A stretch of 64,000 nucleotides of DNA. Source: Saccharofermentans sp. Its GTDB lineage: Bacteria; Bacillota; Clostridia; Saccharofermentanales; Saccharofermentanaceae. The stretch spans positions 124,001 to 188,000 of the forward strand of contig JAEFAZ010000004.1 of assembly GCA_016292135.1 (NCBI GenBank), written 5' to 3'. How positions within the stretch are numbered: position 1 is the stretch's first letter; the number at the start of each line of letters is the position of its first letter. Under the pieces are notes generated by a model. It was not told the origin of the DNA. It worked only from the letters and a program-made list of their open reading frames with translations, and ran no database searches. The translations under genes were made by a program, and so were the position numbers. Positions 35,212 to 44,930 of the stretch are shown piece after piece.

Positions 35212-36852
35212 ATGCCGATGAATCCGGAAGAGATCTTTATCACTTCAGAAAAACTGGAGGATTTTGCCTGCCTCCGCATCTGCTGGTCCGAGCTTTCGGG
35301 GGACCTTCCCGTCATGGTCGACGCGAACGTTACCTGCGAGACTTCATATCCCATGACTCTGGACGATCTTGCGGAAGCGCTCGAAAACGCCTCCTCTCTT
35401 CCCCCGGGACAGTTCCTCCTCGACTGGTGGATCCCCCTGGGCAAGTATTTCTACGAGGCCCTCTGCCTCAACGAGATAATGACCCCGACTTTCGATGAGC
35501 TCGCCGATGCGTCCGAGCCCGATCTTCCGCATACTCCGGAAGATCTGATGTTCTGGATCTTCGTGATCCTCGCAAGGGAAGCGGACATGATAATCAGCGA
35601 TTTCTTCAAGTCCAACGGCAAGGACAGCATGCTGGTAGATAACACGACCAACCAGCTGTTCAACACTGATGCCATGCTGAAGCAGATAAACTATTTCACG
35701 GAAGACGAGGAAGAGGATCTCCCCTTAACGGAGAGGCGCTTCGTTCCCGAGATAAAAGAGAGTTTCATTGTCCACCGCGATAATCAGCTGGTCATCTCAG
35801 ACCTCACCAAGGAAAACAAGCTCCTCTTCCGCCGTTTCGCGGATGAGCTCGCGGAAAACAACAATTTCGTAGCGATCAAGTTCAAGGCCTATGCCTACTT
35901 TTCGGGCGGTCCCATATACGGACAGAACTATGCCAAGGCGGCAGTCCTGCTGAAGAGGCTCCTGGTCGAATTCAATTTCGGCTATGCCGCCAACACATTG
36001 GGCTATATCTACTACGACGGCAAGATCGACGGTACTCCTGATTATGAGAAGGCCTTCTTCTATTTTTCCGCCGCCACGCTTTTCGATATAGCGGAATCCA
36101 GGTTCAAGCTTGCCGACATGTATGCCAGGGGTCTTTATGTCTCGCAGGATACAGACATGGCCTTTAACCTCATCAACGATCTTTATAACGATGAGAGGTT
36201 CAACTTCGAAGAAGGCAATACCGGCAACTATTTCCCCGAGACAGCATACAGGATGGCCATATTCTTCTTAAACGGCAAGGGCTCCATCCCCAGGTCTGAA
36301 GTGGTAAATCTTTACGGGGTGGCATATAAATACCTGCTCGAAGCGAAGTGTGCTCTTCGCATCAGATCCGAACAGGGACGTCATCCGGGCGACGATGCCC
36401 TTCTTCAGGACATCGACCGCGCGATCGGCATCTGCTCAGGGAACATCCCTCCCGTAACGGAAGATACTTACGTCACGCAGGCTCCGAACCTCATCTCCGA
36501 GTTCATAAGATCACACAACGCCTGCCTCTACATGCTCAACATCCGCGAGTTCAAGAAGGTCTACCGCGTCAGCATAACGAGGGTGTTCGAGTCCCTGGAT
36601 AAAGAGGCTCCCGCGAAGTCCATAGTAAGCCAGCCCTGGTTCGGTGTCTGCACTTATTCGGACAGCATAAGCTTCAAGATCTCCAAGGATTCCGGCTTCA
36701 TCGCCGATGAATACCTTAAGCGCAACATCCTCTTCAATGCCTTCAATCCTGAGGTCATCCCGGGTGACGACATGATGGACCTGGTCTTCTTAAACTACGA
36801 CAATGTCGCCGCGGCATTCAGCACCAAGGAGCTGATCTTCACGCGTCCCTGA
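35212..36852 (+). CDS. Sel1-like repeat protein of unknown function
   Basis: 546 residues, acidic, no signal peptide or membrane segment. The middle (about 220-400) shows Sel1/TPR-like helical repeats: YAAnTLGYIYYDGKIDGTPDYEKAFFYF-type units, RFKLADMYARGLYVSQDTDMA, and RMAIFFLNGKGSIPRSE. The N-terminal 200 and C-terminal 140 residues are not recognised. Such repeats bind partner proteins. It begins 3 bases after glmS, so it is coupled to it and may serve amino-sugar or wall control; that is inference from position only. Confidence 0.75.
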   Translation: MPMNPEEIFITSEKLEDFACLRICWSELSGDLPVMVDANVTCETSYPMTLDDLAEALENASSLPPGQFLLDWWIPLGKYFYEALCLNEIMTPTFDELADASEPDLPHTPEDLMFWIFVILAREADMIISDFFKSNGKDSMLVDNTTNQLFNTDAMLKQINYFTEDEEEDLPLTERRFVPEIKESFIVHRDNQLVISDLTKENKLLFRRFADELAENNNFVAIKFKAYAYFSGGPIYGQNYAKAAVLLKRLLVEFNFGYAANTLGYIYYDGKIDGTPDYEKAFFYFSAATLFDIAESRFKLADMYARGLYVSQDTDMAFNLINDLYNDERFNFEEGNTGNYFPETAYRMAIFFLNGKGSIPRSEVVNLYGVAYKYLLEAKCALRIRSEQGRHPGDDALLQDIDRAIGICSGNIPPVTEDTYVTQAPNLISEFIRSHNACLYMLNIREFKKVYRVSITRVFESLDKEAPAKSIVSQPWFGVCTYSDSISFKISKDSGFIADEYLKRNILFNAFNPEVIPGDDMMDLVFLNYDNVAAAFSTKELIFTRP

Positions 36853-36874
36853 TCCCGGTAAGATCAACAACAAT

Positions 36875-36914
36875 AAAGGGACTGTCTCTGAAAAAATCAG
36901 AGACAGTCCCTTAT
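36875..36914. terminator. Strong bidirectional terminator between the glmS operon and the LRR-SLH gene
   Basis: AGGGACTGTCTCTGA (36877-36891) and TCAGAGACAGTCCCT (36897-36911) form a perfect 15-bp stem with an AAAAA loop; A-rich before and T-rich after, so it can serve both convergent genes. Confidence 0.92.
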
Positions 36915-36933
36915 ATCTTATGTTCTCAGATCC

Positions 36934-39096
36934 TTATCCTCTGCCGTTTACGTACTTATCGTACTTGTAGAGGAATGTGACCATCTGACGGCGCAGGCAC
37001 TTGCCATCGGGCTGGAAGGTTCCGTCATCGTAACCTGCAAGGATATTCTTCTCGGAAGCCCAGAGAGTTGCCTTGTAATAGTAAGCAGAACTGTCAACAT
37101 CGGAGAAGCGGCTCCTCGTCGAGGACGGAGCGGGCTTTCCTGCCATCCTCCAGAGGAAGGTGACCGTCTGTGCTCTCGTGCAGACATTCTGAGGTTTGAA
37201 CGTGCCGTCGCCGTATCCCGTGGTGATGCCCTTTTCGACAGCCCAGATAACAGGCTTGAAGAAGTAATCGGAGCTGTTTACATCAGGGAAGGAACATGTG
37301 GAAGAACCGGGTGCAGGGCTTCCTGCAAGTCTCCACATGAATGTCAGCATCTGTGCACGCGTGCATTCGTTGGCGGGCTTGAAGCGGGTCTGGTTGTCGT
37401 AGCCCTTTACAACGCCTGCAGCTGTAAGGTAGTTAGTGGGCTTGAACCAGAAGTCAGACGAATTGATAACATCCTTATAGAGGACCGTAACCTCGCAGGT
37501 TCCAACGCCGCCGTTGGATTTTGCAGAGATCTTCACCGTGCCTGCCTTCTTGCCCTTGACCTTACCGTTGCTGTCGACCGTTGCGATGGAAGTATCGGCT
37601 GAACTCCATGTTACGGCACTAAGGGGAACGTTCACGCTTGCAGTCAATGTGATCGTGTTGCCGCAGATCACATTAGCCTTGGTCTTGTTGAGCGTGACCT
37701 TGGGTACGACCTTGACCGTGATGTTCTTTGTCTCAAAATAGTATCTGTCTGTCTCGGAAGCGGATATCGTAATAGTTGCTTCTCCCAGGTGCTCTGCATG
37801 CACATTGCCGTTGGCATCGCAAGTTACCGATACAGAGTTTCTGACATTGTAACTTAAACTGCCGTTGCCGGAAGTCCTTGCTCCTATGTTCACTGTATCG
37901 CCGAGAGCGATCGTCATGTCGTTTGCAGTAATGACCTGTGTCTTCTTTATGCGGCGTAATGAATCGCTGGGGAAAGAGAGATAATGCAGTTCACCATCGA
38001 TGGTATCGGCATATGTGATATATCTTTCTCCGCTATCGAAAGTCCCGAAAGAAGGAGTAACTTCTTTGATAAGCTTAACGAATTTAGGGTGATCCGAAAG
38101 ATCAACAACTTCGATCGGATTGCCTGCACAATCAAATCTCTTCAGGGCCGTATTCTTGCTGATATCCAGAGTCTTTATCTTGTTAAGATAGCACTGAAGT
38201 TCCGTTAACTTGGTATTCTTACTTACATCAAGCTTTTTCAGCTGATTGTATGCGCATACGAGTCTGGTAAGAAGAGTATTTTTTGAAACATCGAGAGAAG
38301 TCAGTTTGTTTCCTCTGCAATCCAGATCCCGAAGACCCGTAAATAATTCGATACCCTTAAGACTGGATATGCTCATGGAATTGCAGTCGATAATGGATAG
38401 GTTCTCCAGTGTGTCGAATGAGATATAGCCCTTGCCGGTACCTATATACTCATCCACATATGCTCTGAAATTAGCATCGGGAAAATCTTTTTCCTTGATG
38501 AACATTCCGCAGACTGCATTCTGGCTTACGCGGAGAAAAGCTTCTCCGGAATTGTAGTTACGGTCGATGTATTTTCCGTACTGTATATCTTCACCCTTGC
38601 TTACCGTTCCCTTATCAAACGCTTTTTTGAGAGCCGGGGAATTATGGAAATCCACAAAAGTAAAACCGTTATTTGCAACTTTAAGGCTCTTGACCTTCTT
38701 GTTGTTGGAAAGATCGAGCGTCTCAAGATTCAGCTTCAGGAGCTCGACAGTCTCAAGATTGGTATTCTTGGACAGGTCAAGCGTCCTTACATAGTTGTAA
38801 TTGCAGATGAAGGTCTTGAGATAAGTGAAGTATTCTATGCCGTTAAGGTAATTGACTCCGCAGTCAACCAATTCGATCTTGGTAACCTTCTTGATCTCGG
38901 CATCTGACAGTTTTCCGTCGTTGTCCTTGTCGAAATTCTTCTTAACATACTCCCTGAACTTGGCATCCTTGAAATTCTGTTCATCGATAGTAACAGATGC
39001 GGCAAGGACATTCTTCGCCGGGAACAAGCCACAAGCAAGTATAAGGGACAAAAAAGCCACGGAAAAAGCCGTAATGACGGTCTTAATGCTCTTCAT
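36934..39096 (-). CDS. Secreted leucine-rich-repeat SLH surface protein
   Basis: 720 residues: signal peptide (1-32), an EF-hand-like loop (about 55-66, DKDNDGKLSDAE), two blocks of leucine-rich repeats (about 70-155 and 235-345; units such as LTSLDVSKNTLLTRLVCAYN), linker beta domains (about 385-465), Big_2 (about 466-540, VTWSSADTSIATVDSNGKVKG) and three SLH repeats (about 541-720) with CTRAQ, CTRAQ and CLRRQ motifs. The LRR units have the short bacterial N-x-x-L-x-x-L-D pattern seen in Clostridia surface proteins. It likely binds proteins or sugars at the surface. A GGGGGGTG site lies before the ATG. Confidence 0.85.
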   Translation of the reverse strand: MKSIKTVITAFSVAFLSLILACGLFPAKNVLAASVTIDEQNFKDAKFREYVKKNFDKDNDGKLSDAEIKKVTKIELVDCGVNYLNGIEYFTYLKTFICNYNYVRTLDLSKNTNLETVELLKLNLETLDLSNNKKVKSLKVANNGFTFVDFHNSPALKKAFDKGTVSKGEDIQYGKYIDRNYNSGEAFLRVSQNAVCGMFIKEKDFPDANFRAYVDEYIGTGKGYISFDTLENLSIIDCNSMSISSLKGIELFTGLRDLDCRGNKLTSLDVSKNTLLTRLVCAYNQLKKLDVSKNTKLTELQCYLNKIKTLDISKNTALKRFDCAGNPIEVVDLSDHPKFVKLIKEVTPSFGTFDSGERYITYADTIDGELHYLSFPSDSLRRIKKTQVITANDMTIALGDTVNIGARTSGNGSLSYNVRNSVSVTCDANGNVHAEHLGEATITISASETDRYYFETKNITVKVVPKVTLNKTKANVICGNTITLTASVNVPLSAVTWSSADTSIATVDSNGKVKGKKAGTVKISAKSNGGVGTCEVTVLYKDVINSSDFWFKPTNYLTAAGVVKGYDNQTRFKPANECTRAQMLTFMWRLAGSPAPGSSTCSFPDVNSSDYFFKPVIWAVEKGITTGYGDGTFKPQNVCTRAQTVTFLWRMAGKPAPSSTRSRFSDVDSSAYYYKATLWASEKNILAGYDDGTFQPDGKCLRRQMVTFLYKYDKYVNGRG

Positions 39097-39155
39097 AAAG
39101 CACCCCCCAGTAAAATTATTAAATTATTCGCTAACCTGCGATAACCCTGCAAAGG

Positions 39156-39161
39156 AGTATA
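39156..39161 (-). promoter_or_regulatory. Possible extended -10 of the LRR-SLH gene
   Basis: TATACT on the minus strand with TG one base before it, 60 bases upstream of the start; the -35 region (TTTATT at 17 bases) is weak. Confidence 0.35.
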
Positions 39162-39213
39162 ACATAGGAGGGCATAATAATAAAGCCGAAAAAAGAGAAC
39201 AGATCAAACTGTC

Positions 39214-40017
39214 TTATGCGAAGAAATAAACGATCCCCAGAATGTGAAGAGCTCCGCCGATGAGGACGAAGAAATGCCATACCATATGGGAGAACTTGAA
39301 TCTCTTTCCGGAACTGAAGAAGAGCATTCCGATCGTATAAACGATCGCGCCGGAAACGATCAGCCAGAAGGTAAGGTGAGATGCCTTCTGATAGAAGAGT
39401 CCGATCAGGGGAAGGATAAGCCAGCCCTGGAGTACGAAGAGTATATTGGAAATGGCCGTACCGATCTTGTTGGTCTTGTAGCAGAAAGCCGTAACAAATA
39501 CGCCTGCGAGCGCTATCGCTGCCTCAAGGGCAAAGATGACGGGACCTGATATAGTACCCAGGAAATTGATGCAGATAGGCGTATAAACGCCGAGCACTGC
39601 AAAGTAACACAAGATCCTGTTGAGCTTGCTCATAACTCTCTTGTGGGGAGTTCCCCTCTTCATGAAATGATATACGGTCGAAAAGAGAAGTGACAGGAAG
39701 AAGGTGATAAGGAAGCTCGACATGCCGAGGACAGACATGATCTTGCCTTCTTCGACTCTGTTATAAGCAACGATGGAAGCGTAAGGGATGACGCAGAGCA
39801 CATAGACAGCCATGACACCGGCCGTGATGGAATTACCGACTTCCTCGCCGAATGTCTCCTGGGTCTTCTTGATGCTGTTCTTGATTATCCTCTTGGAATT
39901 CTCATGCCAGGACAGGCGCTCGAGACCTTCCTCAAGAGGGTCTCCGCTGTCTCTTTCAAATTTGCTGTCCTCACTGCTTGCAAGGACTTTCTTCCAGTAC
40001 TTGTTGTTCTTAGCCAT
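39214..40017 (-). CDS. Hemolysin III / YqfA family membrane protein
   Basis: 267 residues, seven membrane segments after a charged 60-residue N-terminus. Family marks are STVYHFM in the second segment region, the EAAIALAG stretch, and the metal-site HMVWHFFVLIGGALH near the end (HxxxH). The family belongs to the PAQR/AdipoR superfamily, some members affecting membrane fluidity (TrhA). It is probably not a secreted toxin despite the family name. A GGAGAG site precedes the ATG. Confidence 0.85.
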   Translation of the reverse strand: MAKNNKYWKKVLASSEDSKFERDSGDPLEEGLERLSWHENSKRIIKNSIKKTQETFGEEVGNSITAGVMAVYVLCVIPYASIVAYNRVEEGKIMSVLGMSSFLITFFLSLLFSTVYHFMKRGTPHKRVMSKLNRILCYFAVLGVYTPICINFLGTISGPVIFALEAAIALAGVFVTAFCYKTNKIGTAISNILFVLQGWLILPLIGLFYQKASHLTFWLIVSGAIVYTIGMLFFSSGKRFKFSHMVWHFFVLIGGALHILGIVYFFA

Positions 40018-40110
40018 TGATCTCTCCGATCTTCCATATCTTATCTAGAGTATTGTACAGGCTTGACTCTATATTTTCAACTTCCCTGTATATTCAGGTC
40101 CTAAGCTTCC

Positions 40111-40944
40111 TCAGGAAGGCGGGGGACCCAGTCTTATTACATCTCCGGGACCTAAGGCAGGGGAAGAAGCCGACTCGGGAGCTTCCACGTTCTTGGGAGC
40201 TTCTCCCTGCGGTGCCTCGATATTCGCTTTTCTGACCTTGTTTCCTTCCGGCATCTGGATCGGACGGTCCTCCGATGCAAGCTGTCTTGCCTTCTCCATC
40301 CTTGTTTCGATATTGTAGTCGTTCTTGGCTTTCCTCTCGACTTCTTCGGGTGACTTGGATTTGGAGGGAGCCGATATGACCGTTCCTATGACCTCAGGCT
40401 CGACCTTGGCATCACGCGTGGTGAATACAGGATTGGATGGAGTCGAGGGCGCGAGCTTTTCGGTAATGTAAGCCTGTCTGCAGAACCTTGCATATTTGAC
40501 CAGGAGCGGCACGAGGATCGCTATGGGCATGATCCAGCATGCAAGGTGTGATGCGGCCTTGTCTCCGACGATGGTCGACATTCCAGCAAAAGGCGCATTT
40601 ACAAGATCGTACATGCCGCGGAAAAGATAAGCCATGCCGAGCTTCACCAGGCTGTCGGCTTCCTCAACGCCTTCCAAACGGGGAAGGAATATCAGCGGCA
40701 GATATGCCATAACACCGTAGAAAGCCAGACCGATACAGACCCAGGTCCTGCGGTAGTAAGATGTGACAAGAGGGATGATGAACAGGAAGAAAACGGTATA
40801 GAATGCGCTCATCATTATCTCAAGGAGACTGAAAGCGCGCGGCACTACGGTCCCGTATGTGAAGTAGACGGGATTAGCCCATATAAAGGCCAAAGCCCCT
40901 GCAACACATGCCAGAAATACAACCGTGAAATAGTCTCTGCGCAT
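40111..40944 (-). CDS. Unrecognised membrane protein with long polar tail
   Basis: 277 residues. About four to five membrane segments (about 6-26, 40-62, 68-90, and 125-160), then a 115-residue polar C-terminal tail rich in Pro, Glu, Ala and Lys (PSKSKSPEEVERKAKNDY; EAPQGEAPKNVEAPES) that looks disordered and cytoplasmic. I do not recognise the family. It lies 52 bases after the GH3 gene on the same strand and 93 before hemolysin III, so it may belong to that operon. Confidence 0.6.
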   Translation of the reverse strand: MRRDYFTVVFLACVAGALAFIWANPVYFTYGTVVPRAFSLLEIMMSAFYTVFFLFIIPLVTSYYRRTWVCIGLAFYGVMAYLPLIFLPRLEGVEEADSLVKLGMAYLFRGMYDLVNAPFAGMSTIVGDKAASHLACWIMPIAILVPLLVKYARFCRQAYITEKLAPSTPSNPVFTTRDAKVEPEVIGTVISAPSKSKSPEEVERKAKNDYNIETRMEKARQLASEDRPIQMPEGNKVRKANIEAPQGEAPKNVEAPESASSPALGPGDVIRLGPPPS

Positions 40945-40996
40945 CCTGCTGTTATGCTCCTTCCCTTTTTTTGCAACTCATATATTCTATATCAAA

Positions 40997-43783
40997 TCAG
41001 CCGTCACCGAAAGGGTGCTCCGGCAGGGGATTCGAATAACTGATCTTTATCTTTACTATCCTGACTCCGGGGCGGCCGGGGTGGATCCTTACGGTAAGTG
41101 ATTTGGAACTGTGCGGGAAGATATAGAACTTGCAGTGTCTTTCCTCCTCTTTACCCTCTGTTCCGTTCCAGCTCATGACCGAGATCGGTATGCTCGTGAT
41201 GAATACCGTCACCGGTATCTGGGCGAGTCTTCCGAGATCGGATATTCCGGTCGCGACCATGTCGTATTCTCCGGCGATCCTGCCCGTGACGCCGAACACG
41301 AGATCGCTGCCGTCCGACGTATCCTCATCCACTATGATCTCGCATCCGTTATCGACATCGTAGTACTTATCCACTGTCACATCGACATCGTCTTCACAGA
41401 AAGGATTGTTTTCGTGGACGATCCTGACCCCGTCGCCTGTCAGCCTGTCGAAAGCCGCTGTCTCGGCCGCAAACTCCAGGATGTTTTTTGCAGACCTCTG
41501 AAGTTCAGCCCTGCTTATCTTTTCGCAGGTCCCCTTCTTAAGCTCTTCCATTACATCAGATTCATTGATGAATTCATCCTCGACTTCGTGGCAGACCATA
41601 TAAAGATCGTTCTGGGACCTTGCCATTACCGAGTGTTCGGTCAGGGAGAAATCTTCGACCGGCTTGCCGTCCCTGCTGATAGATGCCCACCAGTCGGTCA
41701 TGACGATGCCTTTATATCCCCACTGTTCTCTCAGGATGACGGTGTTGTGCTCGTAGTTATTCGCAGTGAACATCCCGTTGACCCTGTTGTAACTGGTCAT
41801 GATGCTCCTTGCGCCGCCTTCCTTGACCGCGATCTCATAGGGTTTGAGATATATCTCGCGGAGAGCCTTCTCGGACACTACGGAATTCATCTTCCTGCGG
41901 TCCGTCTCGCGGTTGTTGCAGCAGAAGTGCTTTATGGTCGGAGTTACCTTGTTCTTCTCCATCGCCCTTACCTGGGCAGCTGCCATGAGGCCCGTGAGCA
42001 GGGGATCCTCCGAAAAGTATTCGAAGTTGCGGCCGTTAAGGGGATGCCTGTGGATATTTATGCCGGGGCCTAATAGTGTATCGACTTTGCATGACAGCAT
42101 CTCAAGTCCCGTATATCCGAAAAGCTTTTCCACGGCGTCCGTGTTGAATGAGCATGCAAGACAGGTGCCGTTGGGAAGCGAAAATGCTTTCTTGCCGCTG
42201 TCGATCCTCATGCCCGAGGGACCGTCTGCGCAGCAGACTGCAGGAATACCCTTCATGGCCAGGCTCTTTGAAACGCCTCCGAAAGCGCCCGCCGTTCCCA
42301 TCGTGACCTTCATGCTGCCCATGCCTTCGCCTCTTATGATGAGGCTGAGCTCCTCATCGGAAAGCTGTGCAACAAATTCATCCATGCTGTTTTTGCCGGC
42401 TTTAACATCAGACAGCTTTATGCCCTTATCACCCGTCCGGGGGATCTCAGCGGGAATGATCCTTTCCTTAAGTTCACGGTATCTTTCATCCCTTAAGGGA
42501 GCCTTCTCATATCCGTTGCGCGTAAGGCGTTCGAACTCTTCCACGGGGGCTGCGACAGGCTCGATCTTTTCGGTAAGATAAGACTTCTCATTGAAGTAAG
42601 ATCCCGCACGGACGGAATCTGCCAGACTCCCTCCTGCGAAGAATTCATACTCGCCTTCTTCAAGCACCCAGCCTGTACCGAGACCTGCTCTTCCGTCGTC
42701 GTCAAAGGAGACAAGACGGCTAAGAGGGATGTCCATGCTGATCCGGCTCTTTTCTCCCGGAAGGATGATATCCGTTTTCGCAAAAGCCGCAAGAACGGCA
42801 AGGGGCTTCGTGATCTTTCCCTCAGGCTGCTTTACATAGATAAGGCATGCTTTTTTGCCGGGAACCGTTCCCCGGTTTACAACATCAAGAGAGATCTTGA
42901 GATCTTCTTCGTCCATGCTGAGCTTGAGATCCTCGAAAGCGAAGTCCGTATAGGACAGACCATAGCCGAAAGGATAGAGGATCCTGTCCGGAGCGAATGT
43001 CTCAAAGTATCTGTAGCCGACGAAGATATCCTCTTTGTAGATATCCGTAAGACCCGTCTTTCCGAAGTTGGCATCTGACGGGTAATCTCCGAGTTCTTTT
43101 GCGACCGTATCGGCAAGGCATCCTGACGGATTGACTTTGCCGGTAAGGACATCAGCCGCGGCCGTGCCTCCGGTCATGCCGCCCTGCCAGACATATAGGA
43201 CAGCAGAAGGACCGTATTCATCAACAAATGACATGTCGATTATGTTGCCCGTGTTGAGCACGACGACAGACTTGCTGAAAACGGAAGTAACCAGCCTTAT
43301 CATGTCCTTCTCTTTGGCCGTAAGATAGTAGGATCCTTCCTTCGCGGAATTGTCCCTGTCTTCGCCTGCGGTCCTGGCAATGACTATCACTGCGGCATCG
43401 CACCTTAAGGAAGCGTCTTTGACCAGTCCTTCTTCAAGCGGCATCTCTTCCATGGACCAGGCTTCCCTGCCCCAGCCGAGATTGTTGTATTCAGTGTTTT
43501 CGGAATCCCACTTATCGTAGACCGCGGCAAGTTCCTTATCGACTGTTACCCTGCCAGAATCTTCCAGGCCTTCCCTGATGTCGGTGATATGGCTTACGTT
43601 GACCATTCCGCCCGATCCCGTGCCGGACTTATAGTAGTGGTTCTGTGCGCGGCCGAACATGGCGATCTTCATGCCTTCTGCCAAAGGCAGGCTGCCGTCG
43701 TTCTTAAGGAGCACTATGCCTTCGGAGGCACAGGTCAATGCCGCTTCCTTATACGAGTTCCAATCAAGTACTTTCTCAGTCAT
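40997..43783 (-). CDS. Glycoside hydrolase family 3 with swapped domain order
   Basis: 928 residues, cytoplasmic (no signal peptide). The usual C-terminal GH3 alpha/beta sandwich comes first (about 5-255; ASEGIVLLKNDGSLPL, then LYVWQGGMTGG), followed by a fibronectin-III-like domain (about 260-400; YPFGYGLSYTDF), and only then the catalytic (beta/alpha)8 barrel (about 455-770) with GPGINIHRHPLNGRNFEYFSEDP split motifs and the nucleophile Asp697 in GIVMTDWW. A last 140-residue beta-rich domain of unknown type follows. This inverted order is known from rumen beta-glucosidases (Ruminococcus, Butyrivibrio). Likely a beta-glucosidase or beta-xylosidase on short oligosaccharides. Confidence 0.88.
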   Translation of the reverse strand: MTEKVLDWNSYKEAALTCASEGIVLLKNDGSLPLAEGMKIAMFGRAQNHYYKSGTGSGGMVNVSHITDIREGLEDSGRVTVDKELAAVYDKWDSENTEYNNLGWGREAWSMEEMPLEEGLVKDASLRCDAAVIVIARTAGEDRDNSAKEGSYYLTAKEKDMIRLVTSVFSKSVVVLNTGNIIDMSFVDEYGPSAVLYVWQGGMTGGTAAADVLTGKVNPSGCLADTVAKELGDYPSDANFGKTGLTDIYKEDIFVGYRYFETFAPDRILYPFGYGLSYTDFAFEDLKLSMDEEDLKISLDVVNRGTVPGKKACLIYVKQPEGKITKPLAVLAAFAKTDIILPGEKSRISMDIPLSRLVSFDDDGRAGLGTGWVLEEGEYEFFAGGSLADSVRAGSYFNEKSYLTEKIEPVAAPVEEFERLTRNGYEKAPLRDERYRELKERIIPAEIPRTGDKGIKLSDVKAGKNSMDEFVAQLSDEELSLIIRGEGMGSMKVTMGTAGAFGGVSKSLAMKGIPAVCCADGPSGMRIDSGKKAFSLPNGTCLACSFNTDAVEKLFGYTGLEMLSCKVDTLLGPGINIHRHPLNGRNFEYFSEDPLLTGLMAAAQVRAMEKNKVTPTIKHFCCNNRETDRRKMNSVVSEKALREIYLKPYEIAVKEGGARSIMTSYNRVNGMFTANNYEHNTVILREQWGYKGIVMTDWWASISRDGKPVEDFSLTEHSVMARSQNDLYMVCHEVEDEFINESDVMEELKKGTCEKISRAELQRSAKNILEFAAETAAFDRLTGDGVRIVHENNPFCEDDVDVTVDKYYDVDNGCEIIVDEDTSDGSDLVFGVTGRIAGEYDMVATGISDLGRLAQIPVTVFITSIPISVMSWNGTEGKEEERHCKFYIFPHSSKSLTVRIHPGRPGVRIVKIKISYSNPLPEHPFGDG

Positions 43784-43805
43784 GCGAAAGCCCTCCAGTA
43801 TGCCG

Positions 43806-44930
43806 TTAGAGAGTATATTCTTGGGGGTTGGCCTTGGTATATCTTATGATCTCTTCCATCCTGTCACGTTCCTTGAAGGAAACGAGACTGTAAGCGGACC
43901 CGGTCTTGCCGGCTCTCGCGGTCCTTCCGATCCTGTGAAGATAGAGTTCGTTCTCGTTGGGGATGTCGTAGTTGAATACGGCTTCGATATCGTCGACATC
44001 TATGCCCCTAGCCGCCACATCCGTCGCGACAAGCACGTCTGTCTTTCCGCTCCTGTAGGAATCCATGACCTTGTTCCTCTTCCCCTGGCTGATGTCGCCG
44101 TGAAGGATGCCTGCCTTTATGCCGGCCGTTGCGAGCTTGGCTCCGACCTTGGAGGTCTGGTCCTTGGTATTGCAGAAGACGATGCATTTGCGGTAGTCTT
44201 CCTTTGCGATGATCCTGATGACCGCTGCCGTCTTATCCTTTTCGGGACATTCGATCATGTACTCGTCAATGTCGGGATGGTCTTCAGCCTTGGGCATGAC
44301 GTCTATCGTTGCCGCGCCCTCCATGAACTGCCAGGTGATATCCTGGATCTCACGGGGCATGGTAGCCGAGAACAATGCCATCTGCTTATCTTTCGGCGTG
44401 ATCTCTATTATGCGCTTAACGTCTCTTATGAATCCCATCTTGAGCATCTCGTCAGCCTCGTCCAGAACGAGCGTGTAGATGCAGGATATGTCGATCATCT
44501 TGCGGTTGACCATGTCGAGGAGCCTGCCGGGTGTCGCGACCACGATCTGCGGCTTCTTTTTTATCCTCTCCTGCTGGGTGCGCATGTTCTGGCCGCCGAT
44601 TATCGAGACGACCCTGACGCCCGGAATGAACTTCGCCAGGAGCTTGATCTCGCTCGTGATCTGCAGCGCGAGTTCTCTCGTGGGAGCCAGTATGAGCGCC
44701 TGGATATAGTCCTCGTTCATGTTGAGGTATTCCAGTATCGGTATCGCGAAAGCGAATGTCTTTCCCGTTCCTGTGGGGGCCTTGGCGATAACGCTGACGT
44801 TATCCATCAGATAGGGTATCGCCTCCCTCTGTACGGTCGTGGGTCTTGTCATGCCCATCTTTTTTAAGGACTTGCGGACCTCGTCCGACAGGTCCATGTC
44901 GTCGAAAAGTGTTATCTTCTCATTATCCAT
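43806..44930 (-). CDS. DEAD-box ATP-dependent RNA helicase
   Basis: 374 residues, a minimal two-RecA-domain enzyme. In order: the Q motif region TTVQREAIP, APTGTGKT (motif I), PTRELALQ (Ia), TPGRLLDM (Ib), VLDEADEML (II), FSATMP (III), then VATDVAARGIDVDD (V) and HRIGRTARAG (VI). It ends soon after motif VI, with no RNA-binding tail as in CshA or DeaD. Such helicases remodel RNA in ribosome assembly and decay. The GH3 gene starts 22 bases downstream, so the two are probably cotranscribed, without an obvious functional link. Confidence 0.93.
   Translation of the reverse strand: MDNEKITLFDDMDLSDEVRKSLKKMGMTRPTTVQREAIPYLMDNVSVIAKAPTGTGKTFAFAIPILEYLNMNEDYIQALILAPTRELALQITSEIKLLAKFIPGVRVVSIIGGQNMRTQQERIKKKPQIVVATPGRLLDMVNRKMIDISCIYTLVLDEADEMLKMGFIRDVKRIIEITPKDKQMALFSATMPREIQDITWQFMEGAATIDVMPKAEDHPDIDEYMIECPEKDKTAAVIRIIAKEDYRKCIVFCNTKDQTSKVGAKLATAGIKAGILHGDISQGKRNKVMDSYRSGKTDVLVATDVAARGIDVDDIEAVFNYDIPNENELYLHRIGRTARAGKTGSAYSLVSFKERDRMEEIIRYTKANPQEYTL

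Noticed and set aside
39214..40017. A secreted cytolysin (from the family name hemolysin III)
   Set aside because: It is a seven-helix membrane protein of the PAQR type without a toxin export signal.
43659..44867. A 402-codon open frame opposite the DEAD-box helicase and GH3 start
   Set aside because: Antisense to helicase motifs that are clearly real; no recognisable features.
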